Assembly (NCBI GenBank): GCA_013289695.1
Contig: JABCZK010000013.1
Location: 1 to 64,000 of the forward strand
From: Acidobacteriota bacterium
Lineage (GTDB): Bacteria > Acidobacteriota > Terriglobia > Acidiferrales > UBA7541
Length of the DNA: 64,000 nucleotides
Direction: 5' to 3'
Below the pieces are notes generated by a model. That model saw nothing but the letters and a program-made list of their open reading frames with translations. It was not told the origin of the DNA and searched no databases. Position 1 is the first letter of the stretch. Every line of letters starts with the position of its first letter. A program made the translations under genes and the position numbers. Of the stretch, positions 1 through 8,980 are shown piece after piece.

Positions 1-436
1 TCTCGTCTTCGGAATCCTGCCCGCGCGCCCGAATGCGCCGTTCGAGTTCCGCGCGCGAAGGAGGCAAAACAAAAACGGCCACCGCGCCCGGAAGTTTGCG
101 TTTCACCTGCAAAGCGCCCTGGACATCAATTTCCAGGACCAGATCTTTTTTCTCCGCTTGCGCTTTTTCCAGCCACTTGCGCGGAGTGCCGTACCAGTTC
201 TTGCCGAACACCTGAGCGTATTCCAGGAATTCACCGCGTTCGACCATCTGCTGGAACTCAGCCTCAGTGACAAAATTGTACCACTTGCCGTCGCTCTCCG
301 TCTTGCGCGGCGACCGAGTGGTACACGAAACAGACAGCAGGGTCCCGGGGACCGCCAGAATCTTCTCCACCAGAGTGGATTTTCCGGAACCCGAAGGGCC
401 GGAGACAATCAGCACCAGCGGCTCGGATTGGCTCAT
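1..436 (-). CDS. gmk: Guanylate kinase (C-terminus cut by window edge)
   Basis: Phosphorylates GMP to GDP with ATP in the cytoplasm. Translating the minus strand from the ATG at 436 gives a start MSQSEPLVLIVSGPSGSGKS, with the P-loop GPSGSGKS at about residues 13-20, followed by the GMP-binding stretch (SCTTRSPRKTE, then GKWYNFV and GEFLEYAQVFGKNWYGTP). The frame is open to position 1 and about 145 residues are visible of a family usually near 200, so the C-terminal lid and core end are missing because of the window edge, not damage. The start overlaps the stop of the upstream yicC-like gene as ATGA, which implies translational coupling. The yicC-gmk order is common in many bacteria. Confidence 0.95.
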   Translation of the reverse strand, partial: MSQSEPLVLIVSGPSGSGKSTLVEKILAVPGTLLSVSCTTRSPRKTESDGKWYNFVTEAEFQQMVERGEFLEYAQVFGKNWYGTPRKWLEKAQAEKKDLVLEIDVQGALQVKRKLPGAVAVFVLPPSRAELERRIRARGQDSEDE

Positions 437-1389
437 TCGATGTTCTGCACTTGTTCGCGCAACTTTTCGATCTCGGATTTGATTTCAAGGCCGAGGCGCG
501 TGATGTCCAGACCCTCGGCGTCGTTGCCCGGCGTTTTCGAAAGCAGGGTATTCGATTCGCGCTGCATTTCCTGGAGCAGGAAGTCTAGTTTCTTGCCGAC
601 GTCGGAAGCGCCCGCGAGCAGCAACTCGAATTGTTGCACGTGACTGCGCAGGCGCGCCAGTTCCTCGGAGACATCGCTGCGTTCGGCGGCGATGGAGGCC
701 TCTTGCGCGAGACGCGCGGGATCGAGCGGGGTTTCGCCGAGCAGTTCCTGCAAGCGGGCGGCGAGACGCTTGGCGAAAGCGGGGCGAGCGCCTTCGGCGA
801 GCGTTTCCAGATTCGCCGTGAGCGTCCTAATGTGGCGCAGGCGCGCGGACATTTCCTCGCGCAGGTGACTGGCTTCCTGTTCACGCATGCGATCGAGTTT
901 ATCGAGCGCTTCGCTGAGGCAGCGCGCGACGACGATTTCCAAGCGCTCGAGCTCGCCTTCGAGGGAGGCGGCGGCCGCGCCGATGACTCCGGGTAGGCGC
1001 AGGATGGAGGCGAGATCGGGTTCGGTTTGAATGCCGAATTCTTTGCGCAGCGAATTTACCGCTTGGAGGTAGGCGGCGGCGACATCGTGATTCACACCGA
1101 CGGCGGCGGGACCGGCTAGCTCGTAATGCAACGTGAAATCCAGATGACCGCGGCGAACGCGTTCGCGCAGGATCTGGCGGATGCGTGGTTCGAGTGGCTC
1201 GAAGCCTTCGGGAATGCGCAGATGCAAATCCAGGAAGCGATGGTTTACGGCGCGGATGGTGACGCGCAAGCTCCACCCACTTTCGACGGCGCGCGCTTGC
1301 GCATAGCCCGTCATGGACTTCAGCCCGGTGGATTGCGGCTTCGGGGGATTCACGGAGATTGATTGTGAGCCGGTGCTGGTCATATTCAC
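433..1389 (-). CDS. yicC: YicC family protein (putative endoribonuclease)
   Basis: YicC/YloC proteins are cytoplasmic; the E. coli member has been reported as an endoribonuclease linked to small-RNA turnover. The family N-terminal motif is seen as LKSMTGYAQA at about residue 23, and the C-terminal DUF1732 signature as VGKKLDFLLQEMQRESNTL followed by TLLSKTPGNDAE near residues 265-285. Length 318 is slightly above the usual about 290 because about 22 residues precede the conserved SMTGY start. The open frame begins with GTG at 1389, overlapping the stop of the ABC transporter gene (GTGA); an ATG at 1383 is an equally possible start. It couples downstream to gmk. Confidence 0.9.
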   Translation of the reverse strand: MNMTSTGSQSISVNPPKPQSTGLKSMTGYAQARAVESGWSLRVTIRAVNHRFLDLHLRIPEGFEPLEPRIRQILRERVRRGHLDFTLHYELAGPAAVGVNHDVAAAYLQAVNSLRKEFGIQTEPDLASILRLPGVIGAAAASLEGELERLEIVVARCLSEALDKLDRMREQEASHLREEMSARLRHIRTLTANLETLAEGARPAFAKRLAARLQELLGETPLDPARLAQEASIAAERSDVSEELARLRSHVQQFELLLAGASDVGKKLDFLLQEMQRESNTLLSKTPGNDAEGLDITRLGLEIKSEIEKLREQVQNIE

Positions 1390-3287
1390 AAGGGGCCCGC
1401 CGCGCGCGACGCAGGTTCGGCATCACGAAATTGCATTTCGTACAAACGGGCGTAAAGACCGCGGCGCTCGAGCAATTCTTCGTGAGTACCGCGCTCGCGA
1501 ATTGTGCCCCCTTCGAGGACAGCAATCAAGTCCGCGCGGCGAATGGTGGAGAGGCGATGGGCGATGACGAAGACGGTGCGACCGGTCATGAGATTGTTGA
1601 GCGCGCTTTGCACGAGCATTTCGGATTCGGAGTCCAGCTCGGAGGTGGCTTCGTCCAGGATGAGGATGGGCGCGTCTTTGAGCAAGGCGCGGGCGATCGC
1701 GAGGCGCTGGCGCTGGCCGCCGGAGAGGCGCTGGCCGCGGTCACCGATGAGAGTTTGGTATCCCTGGGGCATTTGCGTGATGAAATCGTGCGCCATGGCG
1801 GCTTTCGCGGCAGCGAGAACTTTTTCTTCGGGGAGATCGGGACGGCCGTAGCAGAGATTGCTCCAGATCGTATCGTTGAACAGAATGGTTTCTTGCGTGA
1901 CGATGGCCATTTGGCCGCGCAGGGAGCGCAGGGTGACGTTGCGGAGATCGTGGCCGTCAATGCGCACCTCGCCGGAGGTGGGAGTGTAAAAGCGCGGGAG
2001 GAGATTGACGAGCGTGGTCTTTCCCGCGCCGCTGGAGCCGACGATGGCGACGACGGCGCCAGCGGGAACTTTCAGAGCGATGTTGGTCAGAGTGAGCGAA
2101 TCGGCGTCGTCATATCCAAAGCTGGCGTTTTCGAATTCCACGGAATGCGAAAAGGGAGGCAGCGCTACGGCATCGGGTGCGTCGAGTTTTTCTTCGGGCA
2201 GGTCCAGCAGCTTGAAAACCTGGGAAGAGGTGCCCAGGGCTTGGACGAAGAGCTGATAGATGCTGCCGAGGCGCTTGATGGGTTCATAGGCTTTGAAGAG
2301 CGCGAAGGTGAAAGCGCCGAAGGAACCGATGGTCATGCGGCCGACTTTAATTTCGCCGCGCGCGTAGAGCAGGATCATGGCGATGACGACGGCGCCGAGC
2401 ACGTCCATGATAGGTCCAGTCGCGGCCATGGCGCGAATCCAGCGCATGTTTTCGCGGAGCAAGTTCCGCGCAGCTTCGCGGAACTTGCGAATCTCGAAGC
2501 CTTCCATGCCGAAGGCTTTCACGACGCGATTGCCGCTGATGGTTTCCTGAAGGATTTGGCTGAGGTCGGCAAGGCGGGTGCGGCTGGTTTCGGTGGCGCG
2601 GCGGATGCGCCGCGTCAGCTTTGCGACCGGCCAAACGACCAGCGGAACCAGAACGGCAGAGCCGATGGCCATGCGCCAGTCAATTACCAGAAGCACGGCG
2701 ACGAAAATGACCAGATTGAAAACCTGGCGAAAGAAATCAGCCAGATAGTCGGAGAAGGCGGTGCGCATCTGCTCGATATCGGCGATTACCGCGGACATGA
2801 CGCGGCCGACGGGATGGTGATGGAAAAATCCCACGGGCTGCTGCACGATTTTGACGTACACGCTGTTGCGCAGATTGGTGACTCCGGCGAGGCCGACGTA
2901 TTGGATCAAGGTGCTGCCGAAATATTCGGCGACGGCCTTTACCAGAAAGATGAAGAGCAGCGAGAGAGCGAATACGGACCAGACGTGGTGGACGCGTGCG
3001 GGAACGAAATCGTTCAGGTAAACGATGCGATCGGTGCCGGGAACCTGGAAGAGGACGAGTTTTTGCAGGGCTGACTGCGGGTTGAGGACCACGTCGAGAG
3101 CGGGCTTGATGGCGAAGGCGACGAGGCCTTCGGCGACACCCATGACGGCCACGAGCAGAATGCCAGCGGCGAGCGGCAGACTGTAAGGGGCGAGGTAGCG
3201 CAGGAGGCGCCGCAGCTCTTCGCCCTGGGTGAGGTTAGCGGGGGTGTTTATTTTCTCAGAATCCAAATGGCAGACCTTTGGCCGCAT
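1386..3287 (-). CDS. msbA: MsbA-like ABC exporter (lipid A/lipid flippase type), permease fused to ATPase
   Basis: Half-transporter of 633 residues that should act as a homodimer in the inner membrane. The N-terminal half (about 25-350) carries six hydrophobic segments (for example SLPLAAGILLVAVMGVAEGL). The C-terminal ATPase has Walker A GSSGAGKTT near 417, signature LSGGQRQRLAIARALL near 525, Walker B ILILDEATSELD, and the H-loop VIAHRLSTI. This layout fits MsbA; similar exporters for drugs or other lipids cannot be separated by sequence alone, but co-location with lptCA and lptB favours LPS flipping. The ATG at 3287 is used; the stop overlaps the start of the yicC-like gene. A hairpin-bearing gap of 141 bp separates it from rapZ upstream, so it may have its own promoter. 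Confidence 0.85.
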   Translation of the reverse strand: MRPKVCHLDSEKINTPANLTQGEELRRLLRYLAPYSLPLAAGILLVAVMGVAEGLVAFAIKPALDVVLNPQSALQKLVLFQVPGTDRIVYLNDFVPARVHHVWSVFALSLLFIFLVKAVAEYFGSTLIQYVGLAGVTNLRNSVYVKIVQQPVGFFHHHPVGRVMSAVIADIEQMRTAFSDYLADFFRQVFNLVIFVAVLLVIDWRMAIGSAVLVPLVVWPVAKLTRRIRRATETSRTRLADLSQILQETISGNRVVKAFGMEGFEIRKFREAARNLLRENMRWIRAMAATGPIMDVLGAVVIAMILLYARGEIKVGRMTIGSFGAFTFALFKAYEPIKRLGSIYQLFVQALGTSSQVFKLLDLPEEKLDAPDAVALPPFSHSVEFENASFGYDDADSLTLTNIALKVPAGAVVAIVGSSGAGKTTLVNLLPRFYTPTSGEVRIDGHDLRNVTLRSLRGQMAIVTQETILFNDTIWSNLCYGRPDLPEEKVLAAAKAAMAHDFITQMPQGYQTLIGDRGQRLSGGQRQRLAIARALLKDAPILILDEATSELDSESEMLVQSALNNLMTGRTVFVIAHRLSTIRRADLIAVLEGGTIRERGTHEELLERRGLYARLYEMQFRDAEPASRAAGPL

Positions 3288-3368
3288 TCGCGCGGCCCTG
3301 CAGTTTCTAGAAAAGCGTCGTCAACCGTTTCCTCAGGGGCGAAAGCCCGTCGCAAGACCAAGGCTCTT

Positions 3369-3388
3369 GTCGGAGCTAAAGCTCCGAC
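3369..3388. repeat. Palindrome with TAAA loop (dispersed-repeat type)
   Basis: An 8-bp perfect inverted repeat, GTCGGAGC at 3369-3376 and GCTCCGAC at 3381-3388, flanks the loop TAAA. A smaller hairpin GGGC-GAAA-GCCC lies just before it at about 3337-3348. It sits in the 141-bp gap between rapZ and msbA. The same arm-TAAA-arm plan recurs at 9208-9221. It has no T-run on either strand, so a REP-like dispersed element is a better reading than a terminator. Confidence 0.6.
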
Positions 3389-3428
3389 CCCCTAAAAAGC
3401 TGACTTTTTGCAAAAGCAGTTTACAGAT

Positions 3429-4331
3429 TTAATTTGCGGACTTGTCAATGTCGCGATGCACGACTTTGGCCGAATAGCCTTTGCGCTTCAACTCGCGACG
3501 AATGACTTCGGCCAGCGCAACGGAACGATGCCGCCCCCCAGTGCAACCGAGCGCGACCGTGAGATAGCTCTTGCCTTCGGAAATATAGTGCGGAATCAGA
3601 TATAACAACAAGCTTTCGATGCGGCGCAGGAATTCGCCCGTTTGCGCGAAGGAACGGATGTAGCGCGCGACCCGCGAATCCTTGCCGCTGAATGGACGGA
3701 GGCGCGGAACGAAATGCGGGTTGGGCAAAAAGCGTACGTCGAAGACCAAGTCCGCGTCAGCGGGAATTCCATAGCGAAAGCCGAAGCTGACCACGGAAAC
3801 GAGCAGGGGACGCCGGCCCGGATTTTGGAAGCGGTCAATGATGAACTGGCGCAGCTCGTGAACGTTGAATTTCGTGGTGTCAATAACCACGTCGGCGAGG
3901 CGGCGAATGGGCGCCATGCGGCGGCGCTCGAGGCGAATGCCTTCGGCGATGGAATGATCCTGGCTGAGCGGGTGCGGGCGCCGCGTCTCACTGAACCGGC
4001 GGAGCAACGCTTCGTCGCTGGCCTCGACGAACACAAGAGTGGCGGCATGTTCGGAGGCGAGCTTGCGATAGATTCCGGGGAGCTTTTCGATTTGCTCGCC
4101 TTCGCGAGCGTCCACCAAAAGCGCGGCGCGTTCCACTTCGCTGCCACCTTCGACGTAGAGTTCGCTGAAGGTGGAAATCAAACCGACGGGCAGGTTATCA
4201 ACGCAATAGAAACCGAGATCTTCGAAGGTATTTAGAACCGAACCTTTTCCGGAGCCGGAGAGGCCGGTGAGAATTACCAGTTGGCGGGCGTCGCGGCTGC
4301 GATTTCTGGGGGTGCGGCGGTGTCGCGTCAC
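3429..4331 (-). CDS. rapZ: RapZ/YvcJ family P-loop RNase adapter protein
   Basis: In E. coli RapZ binds small RNAs and guides RNase E to control GlmS, linking it to amino-sugar and envelope precursor supply; the ATP/GTP-binding YvcJ of Bacillus is a homologue. The 300-residue protein shows Walker A GLSGSGKGSVLNTFEDLGFY near residue 23, DNLP, a DAREGEQI segment, the conserved SFGFRYGIP and DVRFLPNPHF of the C-terminal half, and the family hallmark GCTGGRHRSV near 272. The frame starts with GTG at 4331, 9 bp after rpoN. Placement next to rpoN matches the common rpoN-(hpf-ptsN)-rapZ cluster, but hpf and ptsN are absent here. Confidence 0.92.
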   Translation of the reverse strand: MTRHRRTPRNRSRDARQLVILTGLSGSGKGSVLNTFEDLGFYCVDNLPVGLISTFSELYVEGGSEVERAALLVDAREGEQIEKLPGIYRKLASEHAATLVFVEASDEALLRRFSETRRPHPLSQDHSIAEGIRLERRRMAPIRRLADVVIDTTKFNVHELRQFIIDRFQNPGRRPLLVSVVSFGFRYGIPADADLVFDVRFLPNPHFVPRLRPFSGKDSRVARYIRSFAQTGEFLRRIESLLLYLIPHYISEGKSYLTVALGCTGGRHRSVALAEVIRRELKRKGYSAKVVHRDIDKSAN

Positions 4332-4340
4332 GGCGGGTTT

Positions 4341-5786
4341 TTAGCCCTTGACCCGTCGGCGATGAGTGCTGGGTATGCGCAGGTCTTCGCGATATTTCGC
4401 GACGGTGCGGCGGGTGACTTGAATGCCCTCTTCGCTGAGGCGTTTGGTGATTTGCTCGTCGGTGAGAGGGTGCGCGGTGTCTTCATCCTCAATCATTTTT
4501 TTGACGCGGCGCTTCAGTGAGAGCAGAGACATTTCGCTGCCCTGCGGACCGTTCACCGACTCGCTGAAGAAATAACGGAGTTCGAGGACGCCTTGCGGCG
4601 TGTGGACGTATTTATTGGCGACGGCGCGGCTGACGGTGGAAGGATGCACGCCGACTTCTTCGGCAACCTCCTTGATCATCATGGGCTTCAGGTGATCGGC
4701 GCCGTAATCGAGGAAATCGCCCTGGCGGCGCAGGATGGATTGGCAGACGCGCTGAATGGTGTGTTTGCGCTGCTCGATATTTTTCATCAGCTGGATGGCG
4801 GCGGTGAAGCGTTCCTTGACGTAATTGCGGACGTCGCGGTCGGCGGCATCGCGAGCGAGCAGGCGGCGATACATGGGGTTGAGGCGGAGCTGCGGCAAGT
4901 CGTCTTCATTCATGAGGGCTTGCCATTCGCCGTCAACCTTGCGGAACTGGACGTCTGGCTCGACGAGGCGCGGTTCGATATGGTTGTAACGCAGGCCGGG
5001 CTTGGGATCCAGCTGCTTGATGACGTCCACGGCGCGCTTCACGAGTTCGACGGGACGATTCAGCGCGCGGGCGACTTCCTTGAGCTGATTATTCTGCAGA
5101 AGCTTTAGGTGTTCGGCGATGATTTGCTGCGCGAGAGTGTTTTGCGGGTCAATCAGCTTGAGCTGCATCAGCAGGCATTCTTGCAAATCACGCGCGCCGA
5201 CGCCGGGAGGATCGAATTCCTGCACCATGGCGAGGGCTTCTTCGACGTCTTCCATGGGATAGTTGCCGGACTGGGCGAGTTCGTCGAGCGTGGCGGTCAG
5301 GTAGCCGTTTTCATCGAGGTTGCCGACGATACTTTCGGCGATCTTGCGCACGATTTCGGTGCAGATACTGACGCTGAGCTGCCAGGCCAGGTGGTCCGCC
5401 AGATTCTGCGCGGAGGAAAGAAACTTGTCGAAGGACGGGCGTTCGATGTCTTCGCGTTCGCTGCTGGCGGCGCGTTCAGAGCCGGCGTCCAGATACTGGG
5501 TGAAGAAAGTGCCGAAATCGAATTCGTCGAAGGGATTCGCGGCTTCGGTTTCGGGCACTTTTTCGGTTTCTTTCTTGAGGAAGGCTTCGTCTGTGTAACT
5601 GTCAGTGGCGGCCGCGCCCTCTTCGGTAACTTCGTCGAGGACAGGATTGGCCATGATTTCCTGATTGATCATCTCGCGCAGCTCGAGGCGATTGAGCGCG
5701 AGCACGCTGACCATCTGCACGAGGCCTGGCGTGAGAATCTGCTTCTGGGCCACGCGCAAGCTGAGTTTGGGTGCGAGCCAGTTCAT
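4341..5786 (-). CDS. rpoN: RNA polymerase sigma-54 factor
   Basis: Alternative sigma factor that recognises -24/-12 promoters and needs an AAA+ activator to melt DNA. The 481-residue protein has the Gln/Leu-rich region I (LSLRVAQKQILTPGLVQMV), an acidic region II rich in Glu/Asp, the core-binding domain, a helix-turn-helix (EEVGVHPSTVSRAVANKY) and the near-invariant RpoN box at the C-terminus, RRTVAKYREDLRIPSTHRRR. Length is normal. It lies 5 bp after lptB and 9 bp before rapZ, the widespread lptB-rpoN order. No bEBP activator is encoded in this window. A possible target promoter lies in front of the pilin operon at 39028-39043. Confidence 0.96.
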   Translation of the reverse strand: MNWLAPKLSLRVAQKQILTPGLVQMVSVLALNRLELREMINQEIMANPVLDEVTEEGAAATDSYTDEAFLKKETEKVPETEAANPFDEFDFGTFFTQYLDAGSERAASSEREDIERPSFDKFLSSAQNLADHLAWQLSVSICTEIVRKIAESIVGNLDENGYLTATLDELAQSGNYPMEDVEEALAMVQEFDPPGVGARDLQECLLMQLKLIDPQNTLAQQIIAEHLKLLQNNQLKEVARALNRPVELVKRAVDVIKQLDPKPGLRYNHIEPRLVEPDVQFRKVDGEWQALMNEDDLPQLRLNPMYRRLLARDAADRDVRNYVKERFTAAIQLMKNIEQRKHTIQRVCQSILRRQGDFLDYGADHLKPMMIKEVAEEVGVHPSTVSRAVANKYVHTPQGVLELRYFFSESVNGPQGSEMSLLSLKRRVKKMIEDEDTAHPLTDEQITKRLSEEGIQVTRRTVAKYREDLRIPSTHRRRVKG

Positions 5787-5791
5787 AGCAA

Positions 5792-6517
5792 TCAGTTCAG
5801 CCGGAATCCTTCACCGAGATACACGCGGCGGACTTCGGAATCGTTCGAAAGCTCTTCCGGAGTCCCCGCTCTAAAAATTTTGCCGTCGTTAATGATGTAA
5901 GCGCGCGTGGTGACGGCCAAGGTGTCGCGCACGTTATGGTCCGTGATTAACACGCCAATACCCGCCGCGCTTAGATCGGCGATAATTTTCTGGATGTCCA
6001 CCACCGTGAGCGGGTCAATGCCCGCGAACGGCTCATCCAGAAGCACGAACGACGGCGAAAGCACCAAAGAGCGCGCAATTTCCAGACGGCGGCGCTCCCC
6101 GCCCGACAAAACGTACGCCCGGCTGTAGCGCACACCCTCAAGACCCATCTGCGCCAGCAATTCTTCGACGCGGTCGCGGCGCTGTTCGGAGGTGAGCGGC
6201 AGAGTTTCGAGGACCGCGAGCAGGTTCTCTTCCACCGTCATTTTCCGAAAAACCGAAGGCTCTTGAGGAAGGTAGCTGATGCCGCTGCGGGCCCGGAGGT
6301 ACATGGGTAGGTCCGTGATGTCCTCGCCGTCGAGAATTACACGCCCGTAGTCCGGACGCGCGAGGCCGACCAGGATATAGAACGTCGTGGTCTTTCCGGC
6401 GCCGTTCGGCCCGAGCAACCCAACCACTTCCCCCTGCTGAATCTCCAAGCTGATTTTATCGACGACCTTCCGCCCTCGATAAGACTTACTGAGCTCAGCG
6501 GCCTGGAGTTTCAACAT
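5792..6517 (-). CDS. lptB: LPS export ABC transporter ATP-binding protein
   Basis: Cytoplasmic ATPase of the LptB2FGC complex that extracts LPS from the inner membrane and drives it across the periplasm. The 241 residues are the family length: Walker [18 protein letters not shown] near 36, Q-loop [16 protein letters not shown], signature [15 protein letters not shown], Walker [16 protein letters not shown], switch His in [10 protein letters not shown]. The DHNVR sequence is typical of LptB. It follows the lptCA-like gene by 6 bp and precedes rpoN by 5 bp, so the three are almost surely one transcript. Confidence 0.95.
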   Translation of the reverse strand: MLKLQAAELSKSYRGRKVVDKISLEIQQGEVVGLLGPNGAGKTTTFYILVGLARPDYGRVILDGEDITDLPMYLRARSGISYLPQEPSVFRKMTVEENLLAVLETLPLTSEQRRDRVEELLAQMGLEGVRYSRAYVLSGGERRRLEIARSLVLSPSFVLLDEPFAGIDPLTVVDIQKIIADLSAAGIGVLITDHNVRDTLAVTTRAYIINDGKIFRAGTPEELSNDSEVRRVYLGEGFRLN

Positions 6518-6523
6518 GCCGGT

Positions 6524-8980
6524 TCATTTCTCAACCCGGTGCTTGGTCAGCGTGCGCGAACCATCTTGCGAATCGATTAAAATCGTATCATTCGCTACAA
6601 AGAAGGTCAACGAATGCCCGGTAGTTGTGTCGCTGGAGGCGTCAATAATGGTGGGCTGACCGCCCGAAAGGACGAATTTCCCGTCCGCAGCGGTGTATTC
6701 GGCTTGGTCGGCGGTGCCGCGGCGGTCGCCCTGGCGTACGGTGACTCCTCCCAGGGCGAGCGCGTGGTCGAGTTGGCGGCCCTCGGCGGGGTTCCCGGCT
6801 GGCGATGGAGCGGCTTTGGCGCTCGCTGAGGCGGGCTTGGCTGACGTTGCCGCTGCGGTCAGGAAAACGTCCAGGGAGCGGGATTGCATGGAGCCTTGCT
6901 GGGAGTCGGCGGTAACTCCGGATTCTAGATGGGCTTTGCCGGTGTCACCCCAGTAGGTGAGCATGGGGGCGCGAATCTGCCAGAGCGTAGGGCCGGACGG
7001 CGCGGTGGAGATTGCCTTGGTGGATGCGCCAGTCTTTGCAGGAGGCTGAGCGGGTGGCGGCCCGGCTTGAGGAAAATTTGCGACGACGTTGCCGGTGGCT
7101 TGGAGTTTTTTCTCGTCGCGCCAGATTTCGATCTGATTCGATTCGAGCACGGAATCGGCTTGCCACAATCGCGCGTGGCCGACGTAGGTGACGTGGCCTG
7201 ACGTGGTGGAACCGGTGAGAGTGGCAGCGGAAATATGGCCGGGGCCGGAACCGAGGCTCATGGCGGAATTCTGCGCGCTGGGGAAGTAGGTGGAAAGCAC
7301 GCCGCCGGAAGCGCGAATTTCGCCGGACTTCTGGTTGATCGCGACGTGGGCGGCGGTGGTGCGGCTCATCGAGTCGGTAAGCACCGGTGAACCGTCGAGC
7401 AGAATCAGTTCGGTGGAGCGGACGATGTTGGCGCGCTCCGCCGAGGCTTGGCGATCGGCTTGCTGGAAGTGGACCTCGCCGGTTTCATCGAGCTGCTGCC
7501 ATTCGCCCTCGGGAGAAAATTTGGCGGCGAGCTCCGCGGCCCTGATGATTTGCGGCGGCGCGGAGCCGATCTTTCTGGAGACGGTGGCGCCGCCGTGGCC
7601 GAGCAGGGTGTCCAGGCGGCCGGTGGGCGCGAATTGGGCGACGAATCGTTTGGCGCGAAGAGTGGTGGTTTCGTCAGCTGTTTTGGTTTCGATTGTGCCG
7701 GGGGCGAGAGTGCTGACGGTCTTGATGACCTGCTGGCCGTCGCTGTGGCCGGGCCCAAAAGTGGCGAGCAGAGATTCGGTTTCGATGGCGCGCGATTCCG
7801 CGCCCAAGCGCGAATTCGCATTCACGTTGCCGGTGGCCGTCATTTCGTGCAGAAGATTGTGCTGCGGCGTCATGTTGAGCACGACGTTCGCGGCGGTGAA
7901 ATGGTCGGTACTGCCGGCGGCTTCGCGGGAGCCTTCGACATCGCCATCGGCAACGATGCGTTCGAACCATCCGTCGGAATTCACGAAGAGATCAAATTGC
8001 GTGGCGGTCGCGGTGGATTTTCCGCGGTCGTCGGTAGAAGTGACTCGCGGATGGCCCGTGGCGACGGCGTGCCGAGCGCGGAACTCGGCATCGAGATCGA
8101 TGGAGATTTTATCGGCGGACAGTGCCCGGCCGCCCTGGCGCACCTCTGCCGGAGCATCCAGCTCGACCATGCGGTCGTTGCGGCTGATTGCCATGCTGCC
8201 ACCCGTGGCGGTGACGGGCAGTCCGCCACTTTTGTCGGATGCTGCCAAATCTAATTGCACGTTATGAGTGAGCCGGACAATTTCCTTCTGCGAACTGTAA
8301 ACCATTCCATCGGCGTGGCCTTCGCCCTCCGGAAAGCGAAATTGCACCGGCGCGGTGGTGGTGGCGTCGCCGGATTCGCGATTGAAGGAGAGATTGCGCG
8401 TCGAGACTTGCAGACTCTTGTCGCCGGGCTTGCCGGAGGCGGGCGTGGCGCTCGCTAGTTCAATTTGCACGTCACCCTCGCAAACAACGTTTCCAGTGGA
8501 GGGCTCGTAGTTGCATTCGCGCGTGTGAATGTTGTCGTTGCGACTGCCGTCGTGGCCATAGATAGTGATCCAGACGTCCTGGAGCAGGGCGCGATTCTGG
8601 TCCCTATATTGGGTGGCGTGCGAAGCGCGGATGGTGAAGAGCGCGCGACCCTGGTCGGTGCCCACGTAGGAAAACTCGGCGGACCGCTGCTGCACCGTTG
8701 CGGGTATGGAAGGCGGCGCGTTCTGCCTGGCGCGGGCGGCGCGGATGGCGCGCTGGGCATAAACGCCAGCGACGACGAGCACGATGGCGGCCGCGGCCCA
8801 TGCCGCCCAACGTGCGTAGCGCGCGGATTCTTGATTTCGCAGAGCAGTATCTCCCTGCTGCGGGGAATACTTTGTTAGACGACGAGTATAGGTGAGAGGT
8901 TTGCCGCTAGCAAACGGGGCATGGAGTTGGGTGGCGCAGCGGGCTTCGAGCGGTGTGTGATGTGTTCGCTCGGGAGACAA
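6524..8980 (-). CDS. Large LptC/LptA (OstA)-like LPS export protein
   Basis: Predicted periplasmic, membrane-anchored protein of the LPS bridge. One hydrophobic segment (about residues 57-72, AAWAAAAIVLVVAGVYAQRA) is followed by an LptC-like domain (DQGRALFTIRASHATQYRD) and repeated OstA/LptA-type strands such as GGSMAISRNDRMVELDAPAE and YTAADGKFVLSGGQPTIID. At 818 residues it is several times longer than E. coli LptC (about 190) or LptA (about 185), implying a fusion or expanded jellyroll bridge. The longest frame begins with TTG at 8980 with 56 odd residues before the membrane segment. A GGGAG sequence lies 8 nt before an in-frame CTG at 8842, so the true start may be there. Directly upstream of lptB. 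Confidence 0.8.
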   Translation of the reverse strand: MSPERTHHTPLEARCATQLHAPFASGKPLTYTRRLTKYSPQQGDTALRNQESARYARWAAWAAAAIVLVVAGVYAQRAIRAARARQNAPPSIPATVQQRSAEFSYVGTDQGRALFTIRASHATQYRDQNRALLQDVWITIYGHDGSRNDNIHTRECNYEPSTGNVVCEGDVQIELASATPASGKPGDKSLQVSTRNLSFNRESGDATTTAPVQFRFPEGEGHADGMVYSSQKEIVRLTHNVQLDLAASDKSGGLPVTATGGSMAISRNDRMVELDAPAEVRQGGRALSADKISIDLDAEFRARHAVATGHPRVTSTDDRGKSTATATQFDLFVNSDGWFERIVADGDVEGSREAAGSTDHFTAANVVLNMTPQHNLLHEMTATGNVNANSRLGAESRAIETESLLATFGPGHSDGQQVIKTVSTLAPGTIETKTADETTTLRAKRFVAQFAPTGRLDTLLGHGGATVSRKIGSAPPQIIRAAELAAKFSPEGEWQQLDETGEVHFQQADRQASAERANIVRSTELILLDGSPVLTDSMSRTTAAHVAINQKSGEIRASGGVLSTYFPSAQNSAMSLGSGPGHISAATLTGSTTSGHVTYVGHARLWQADSVLESNQIEIWRDEKKLQATGNVVANFPQAGPPPAQPPAKTGASTKAISTAPSGPTLWQIRAPMLTYWGDTGKAHLESGVTADSQQGSMQSRSLDVFLTAAATSAKPASASAKAAPSPAGNPAEGRQLDHALALGGVTVRQGDRRGTADQAEYTAADGKFVLSGGQPTIIDASSDTTTGHSLTFFVANDTILIDSQDGSRTLTKHRVEK

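Noticed and set aside
1359..3074. Long open frame (571 residues) on the plus strand opposite msbA
   Set aside because: Antisense shadow in GC-rich DNA; low-complexity His/Gly/Glu-rich sequence without domains, while the minus strand has a full ABC exporter.
3369..3388. Hairpin between rapZ and msbA as a terminator
   Set aside because: Perfect stem but no T-run on either strand; relation to the TAAA-loop repeat fits better.
4332..4340. hpf or ptsN between rpoN and rapZ
   Set aside because: Only 9 bp separate the two genes; there is no room for these usual neighbours.
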